Shown: piece after piece, positions 5,452-8,114 of the stretch
Layout: every line of letters begins with the position of its first letter
How positions within the stretch are numbered: position 1 is the stretch's first letter
The notes under the pieces: model-generated
What the model was told of the DNA's origin: nothing
The model's database searches: none
The model's input: the letters and a program-made list of their open reading frames with translations, nothing else
Assembly (NCBI GenBank): GCA_947448095.1
Contig: CANFNN010000124.1
Coordinates: forward strand, 1-8,114
DNA length: 8,114 nucleotides
Direction: 5' to 3'
From: Bacteriovoracaceae bacterium
Lineage (GTDB): Bacteria > Bdellovibrionota > Bacteriovoracia > Bacteriovoracales > Bacteriovoracaceae
Program-made: the position numbers and the translations under genes

Positions 5452-5925
5452 ATGTTTAATCTCGGCGATCACGTTGTATGTCCAGGCCACGGAGTTGGTC
5501 AGATTTGTAGCGTCGAAACGAAAGAATTGAATGGTGAGCCTAAGAGCTTTTACATCATTAAAGTCATCTCAAATGGCATGAAAGTCATGATTCCGGTTGA
5601 TAGCAAAGAGGGTGTTCGCGCACTTATGCCTTCGACTGAGACGCTGGGTGTGTTTGAGCTGTTAAAAGACCAAAATGTGAAAGTTGATATGTCGACTTGG
5701 AACCGTCGCCACAGAGAATATTCGATCAAAGTGAAAACCGGCTCACTGTTTGAAATTGCCGACGTTCTTCGCCAATTATTGCTGCTTAAAATGACTAAAA
5801 AATTGTCTTTCGGTGAGCGTAAAATGCTCGATCAGTGTAAAGACTTAATCGTCAAAGAGATCGCTCTGGCAACTGGCTCTCCTGAAGGGTCAATTTCTGA
5901 GAAAATAGACTCTCTTTACACCTAA
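5452..5925 (+). CDS. carD: CarD/CdnL-family RNA polymerase-binding transcription regulator
   Basis: CarD/CdnL proteins bind the RNA polymerase beta subunit and stabilise the open promoter complex, notably at rRNA promoters in mycobacteria and myxobacteria. The 157-residue product has the family length. The N-terminal Tudor-like RNA polymerase-interaction domain (about 1-60) shows FNLGDHVVCPGHGVGQI and YIIKVISNGMKVMIPV. The helical C-terminal domain carries the diagnostic STWNRRHREY block (81-90), whose W83 corresponds to the tryptophan that wedges at the upstream edge of the transcription bubble, followed by LFEIADVLRQLLLL and KLSFGERKML. It is therefore the short stand-alone form, not Mfd or a fused CarD with HMGA-like tail. 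ATG 5452 has GAGGAG at 5441-5446; an in-frame TTG at 5422 was rejected because it lacks a ribosome-binding site and family similarity. The leader has unusual inverted repeats. The symbol follows the family name; cdnL would be equally apt. Confidence 0.93.
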   Translation: MFNLGDHVVCPGHGVGQICSVETKELNGEPKSFYIIKVISNGMKVMIPVDSKEGVRALMPSTETLGVFELLKDQNVKVDMSTWNRRHREYSIKVKTGSLFEIADVLRQLLLLKMTKKLSFGERKMLDQCKDLIVKEIALATGSPEGSISEKIDSLYT

Positions 5926-5928
5926 GAA

Positions 5929-5957
5929 TTAACAAATTCCTGCTTAAAGTGTATTCT
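5929..5957 (+). promoter_or_regulatory. Candidate promoter for gltX-cysS
   Basis: TTAACA (5929-5934, 5 of 6) and TATTCT (5952-5957, 4 of 6) are spaced by 17 bp in the short gap after carD. The start would fall near 5963-5965, within the left arm of the hairpin at 5959-5979, leaving a leader of about 24 bases. No terminator separates carD from gltX, so both read-through and local transcripts are possible. Confidence 0.45.
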
Positions 5958-5958
5958 C

Positions 5959-5979
5959 TTCCTCATTACAAATGAGGAG
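5959..5979 (+). repeat. Hairpin that pairs the gltX ribosome-binding site
   Basis: TTCCTCATT (5959-5967) pairs with AATGAGGAG (5971-5979) around an ACA loop: eight Watson-Crick pairs plus one terminal U-G. The whole GAGGAG ribosome-binding site of gltX (5974-5979, 8 bases before the ATG) lies in the right arm. Transcripts coming through carD would contain both arms, while those started near 5964 would keep only about half of the stem. Confidence 0.7.
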
Positions 5980-5987
5980 CTTCCATT

Positions 5988-7430
5988 ATGACTGTTCGAG
6001 TAAGATTTGCCCCATCACCTACAGGGTATCTTCACATAGGTGGGGCCCGAACCGCCCTTTATAATTATCTTTATTCAAAATCGGTTGGTGGAACTTTTGT
6101 TCTACGAATTGAGGATACTGATCTCGAGCGTTCCAACGCTGAGTATGAAAAACTTCAGATGGATGATTTGAATTGGTTAGGGATCATTCACGACGAAGGT
6201 CCAGATAAGCCGAATCCTAAATATGCTCCTTATCGTCAGTCTGAACGAACAGAAATCTATCAAAAATATGCTCTTCAATTGATCGAGAAGGGTCTTGCAT
6301 ACTACGACTTTTGCACTGATGAAGAATTAGAAGAAATGAAGGAGCGCGCGACTCGTGAAAACCGTGATCCGGTTTACGAAGGTAAATGGAAGGATCCGGC
6401 CTTTTTCCAAGAAGGACTTAAAAAAGTTGCTGCTGGTGAAAAAGCAGCGATCCGTTTTCGCGCTCCGAAGAAGGCCTTTACTCTAGATGATAAAGTGAAG
6501 GGAAGTGTCACTTATCCTGAAAACATGGTTGGGGACTTTGTGATCGTGAGATCAAATGGTTTACCGGTTTATAACTTTTGCTGTGTGGTTGATGATCATT
6601 TGATGGATATCACTCACGTTATTCGCGGCGAAGATCATCTCAACAATACTGTTCGCCAACTTATGATCTATGAGGCCTTGGGTGCTAAGCTTCCAGTGTT
6701 TGCCCACGTTTCTCTTTTGATTGGTCAAGACCGTCAGAAACTTTCTAAGCGTCACGGCGCAACTTCAGTCAATCTCTACCGGAATGAACACTATTTGCCA
6801 GAGGCCATGTGTAACTATCTCTGTCTTCTCGGTTGGTCTCATCCCTCTGAAAAAGATATTTTTGATAAGGCGGAACTCAAGGATGTTTTCAATCTTGAAA
6901 GATTCTCTGCCTCTGCTGCCATGTATGACATTGAAAAACTGAAATGGGTTAACGGTGAGCATGTTAAGAAAATGAGCAATGCTGATCTCATTACACTGGT
7001 AGATAAAGAACCAGAAACTGATTTCTTCTCTAAGCAAACTTCTGAGTGGAAGCTTGCCTGTGTGGAGCTTTTGAAAAGATATGCTTTATTTATTCCGGAT
7101 TTTCCGAAACTCATCAATGATCTAATCTTAAAAGATGATCCTGAGATGACTGATGCATTGAAAGAGATTCTTGCTTGGGAAACGACGCCTAAGATTATGA
7201 GCTTTATTTCTTCTGAATTGGAAAAAGTGACTTCAGAGTTTGTGACTGAAGCTGAGTTAAATGGATGGATGGAATCTGTGAAAAAAGATCTGGGAATAAA
7301 AGGCAAGCCACTTTTTCAAGGTGTCCGTGCTGCTATTACTGGTCATGATCATGGACCTGATCTGAAATTTTTAGTTCCACTTACTCCAGTAAGTGTTCTT
7401 AAAAAACGTCTGCAGCATTTGAATAAATAG
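5988..7430 (+). CDS. gltX: Glutamyl-tRNA synthetase
   Basis: GltX charges tRNA-Glu with glutamate in the cytoplasm. The 480-residue product is a full-length bacterial class I enzyme. The HIGH-type motif is HIGG (16-19) within FAPSPTGYLHIGGARTALYN, and the KMSKS-type motif is KLSKR (251-255) after LIGQDRQ. Conserved family blocks also include RIEDTDLERS (40-49), YNFCCVVDDHLMDITHVIRGEDH (195-217), the LCLLGWS segment, and the C-terminal anticodon-binding end GKPLFQGVRAAITGHDHGPDL (439-459). The segment that carries a zinc site in the E. coli enzyme (CYC near residue 100 and CRH near 125) is present but keeps only C109, with KWK where a Cys would be, so it is likely the zinc-free form. Whether it also charges tRNA-Gln cannot be decided here. 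It lies 62 bp after carD and 10 bp before cysS, probably cotranscribed with the latter. Confidence 0.97.
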   Translation: MTVRVRFAPSPTGYLHIGGARTALYNYLYSKSVGGTFVLRIEDTDLERSNAEYEKLQMDDLNWLGIIHDEGPDKPNPKYAPYRQSERTEIYQKYALQLIEKGLAYYDFCTDEELEEMKERATRENRDPVYEGKWKDPAFFQEGLKKVAAGEKAAIRFRAPKKAFTLDDKVKGSVTYPENMVGDFVIVRSNGLPVYNFCCVVDDHLMDITHVIRGEDHLNNTVRQLMIYEALGAKLPVFAHVSLLIGQDRQKLSKRHGATSVNLYRNEHYLPEAMCNYLCLLGWSHPSEKDIFDKAELKDVFNLERFSASAAMYDIEKLKWVNGEHVKKMSNADLITLVDKEPETDFFSKQTSEWKLACVELLKRYALFIPDFPKLINDLILKDDPEMTDALKEILAWETTPKIMSFISSELEKVTSEFVTEAELNGWMESVKKDLGIKGKPLFQGVRAAITGHDHGPDLKFLVPLTPVSVLKKRLQHLNK

Positions 7431-7440
7431 AAGGTTGAAA

Positions 7441-8114
7441 ATGGCCAAAGAACTTAAAATTCATAACAATCTGACTCGAAAAAAAGAAACTTTTGAGCCG
7501 ATTGAGCCTGGTAAGGTGAAGTTTTATTCTTGTGGCCCAACGACCTATGATTATCTCCATATCGGTAATGCTCGTGCCCTGGTTGTGGCGGATCTCTTTC
7601 ATCGTGTTCTCAAAGCTTTTGGTTATGATGTGACCTTTGTTCGAAACTACACTGATGTGGACGATAAAATTATTGCTCGCGCCAAAGAAGTGAATCAAAA
7701 TGCGATTGAATTCGCTGCCCACTGGGTAGATGAAGTGAAAATTGATATGGACTCACTAGGCATGAAGCCTGCCACTCATACGCCAAAAGTCAGTGAGACC
7801 ATGCCTGAAATTATTCAGATGATTCAGGATATTATCAAAAATGGTTCTGGCTATGTGGTTGATGGGGAAGTTCTTTTTAGTGTTCCTAGTTTTCCAAGTT
7901 ACGGTAAATTATCCAAAAAAGATTTGGACTCACTTCAACATGGAATTCGCGTAGAAGTTGAATCACATAAAAAAAATCCTTCTGATTTTGTTCTCTGGAA
8001 GCCCGCCAAAGAAGGGGAAGCTTCTTGGGATTCTCCATGGGGGAAAGGTCGCCCTGGTTGGCATATTGAGTGTTCGGCCATGGCCAAAAAGTTCTTAGGA
8101 AATACTCTTGATCT
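7441..8114 (+). CDS. cysS: Cysteinyl-tRNA synthetase, N-terminal part (continues past window)
   Basis: CysS charges tRNA-Cys. The frame from ATG 7441 is open to the window end, giving 224 residues, roughly the first half of the usual enzyme of about 460-480 residues. Family motifs are clear: FYSCGPTTYDYLHIGNARALV with zinc ligand C31 and the HIGH-type HIGN at 40-43; RNYTDVDDKIIARA (68-81); and GRPGWHIECSAM (203-214) with the second zinc-ligand cysteine C211. The KMSKS motif and anticodon-binding part lie beyond the window. The start is supported by AGAAGG (7429-7434), which overlaps the gltX stop, with 6 bases to the ATG. The 10-bp gap implies cotranscription and likely coupling with gltX. 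The 3' truncation is only the window edge. Confidence 0.96.
   Translation, partial: MAKELKIHNNLTRKKETFEPIEPGKVKFYSCGPTTYDYLHIGNARALVVADLFHRVLKAFGYDVTFVRNYTDVDDKIIARAKEVNQNAIEFAAHWVDEVKIDMDSLGMKPATHTPKVSETMPEIIQMIQDIIKNGSGYVVDGEVLFSVPSFPSYGKLSKKDLDSLQHGIRVEVESHKKNPSDFVLWKPAKEGEASWDSPWGKGRPGWHIECSAMAKKFLGNTLD

Noticed and set aside
6839..7306. Open frame of 155 codons opposite gltX
   Set aside because: Low-complexity Ser/Phe-rich shadow of the helical gltX C-terminal region.

Overview
The window looks like a chromosomal core region of a moderately AT-rich, Gram-negative bacterium. Two small outer-membrane beta-barrel proteins with signal peptides point to an outer membrane. A CarD/CdnL-type RNA polymerase-binding protein and a sucC-sucD-ndk cluster fit the former delta-proteobacteria. 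The base composition (low to mid 40s % GC by eye) and the many small barrel proteins suggest Bdellovibrionota, perhaps a Bacteriovorax/Peredibacter-like lineage. This placement is inference and could not be tested by database search.

Layout. Positions 3-263 hold the 3' end of an unidentified lysine-rich gene. It converges on, and overlaps by 8 bp, a minus-strand metallo-beta-lactamase-fold hydrolase (256-1128). A 101-bp divergent region with a near-consensus sigma70-type promoter then drives sucC-sucD-ndk (1230-3727), which ends at a strong intrinsic terminator. Two paralogous small outer-membrane barrel genes follow (3917-4477 and 4698-5315). The first is a self-contained unit with an UP-like promoter, a leader hairpin and its own terminator. 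The last block is a CarD-family regulator (5452-5925), gltX (5988-7430) and the start of cysS (7441 to the window end).

Function. sucCD makes the substrate-level phosphorylation step of the TCA cycle, and ndk can spread the resulting nucleotide phosphate among NTP pools. CarD sets transcription initiation, particularly at stable-RNA promoters in relatives, and lies directly upstream of two aminoacyl-tRNA synthetases, so the right half is translation and growth machinery.

The least ordinary part is non-coding. The carD leader holds a perfect 15-bp long-range inverted repeat whose right arm contains the carD ribosome-binding site, and within it a perfect 12-bp-arm palindrome that overlaps a candidate promoter. 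The gltX ribosome-binding site is likewise buried in a hairpin whose left arm lies at the predicted start of a local promoter transcript. Together these suggest translation that depends on where the transcript starts. No CRISPR array, mobile element, tRNA or rRNA gene was seen. The only gene-free stretches are all under 250 bp.
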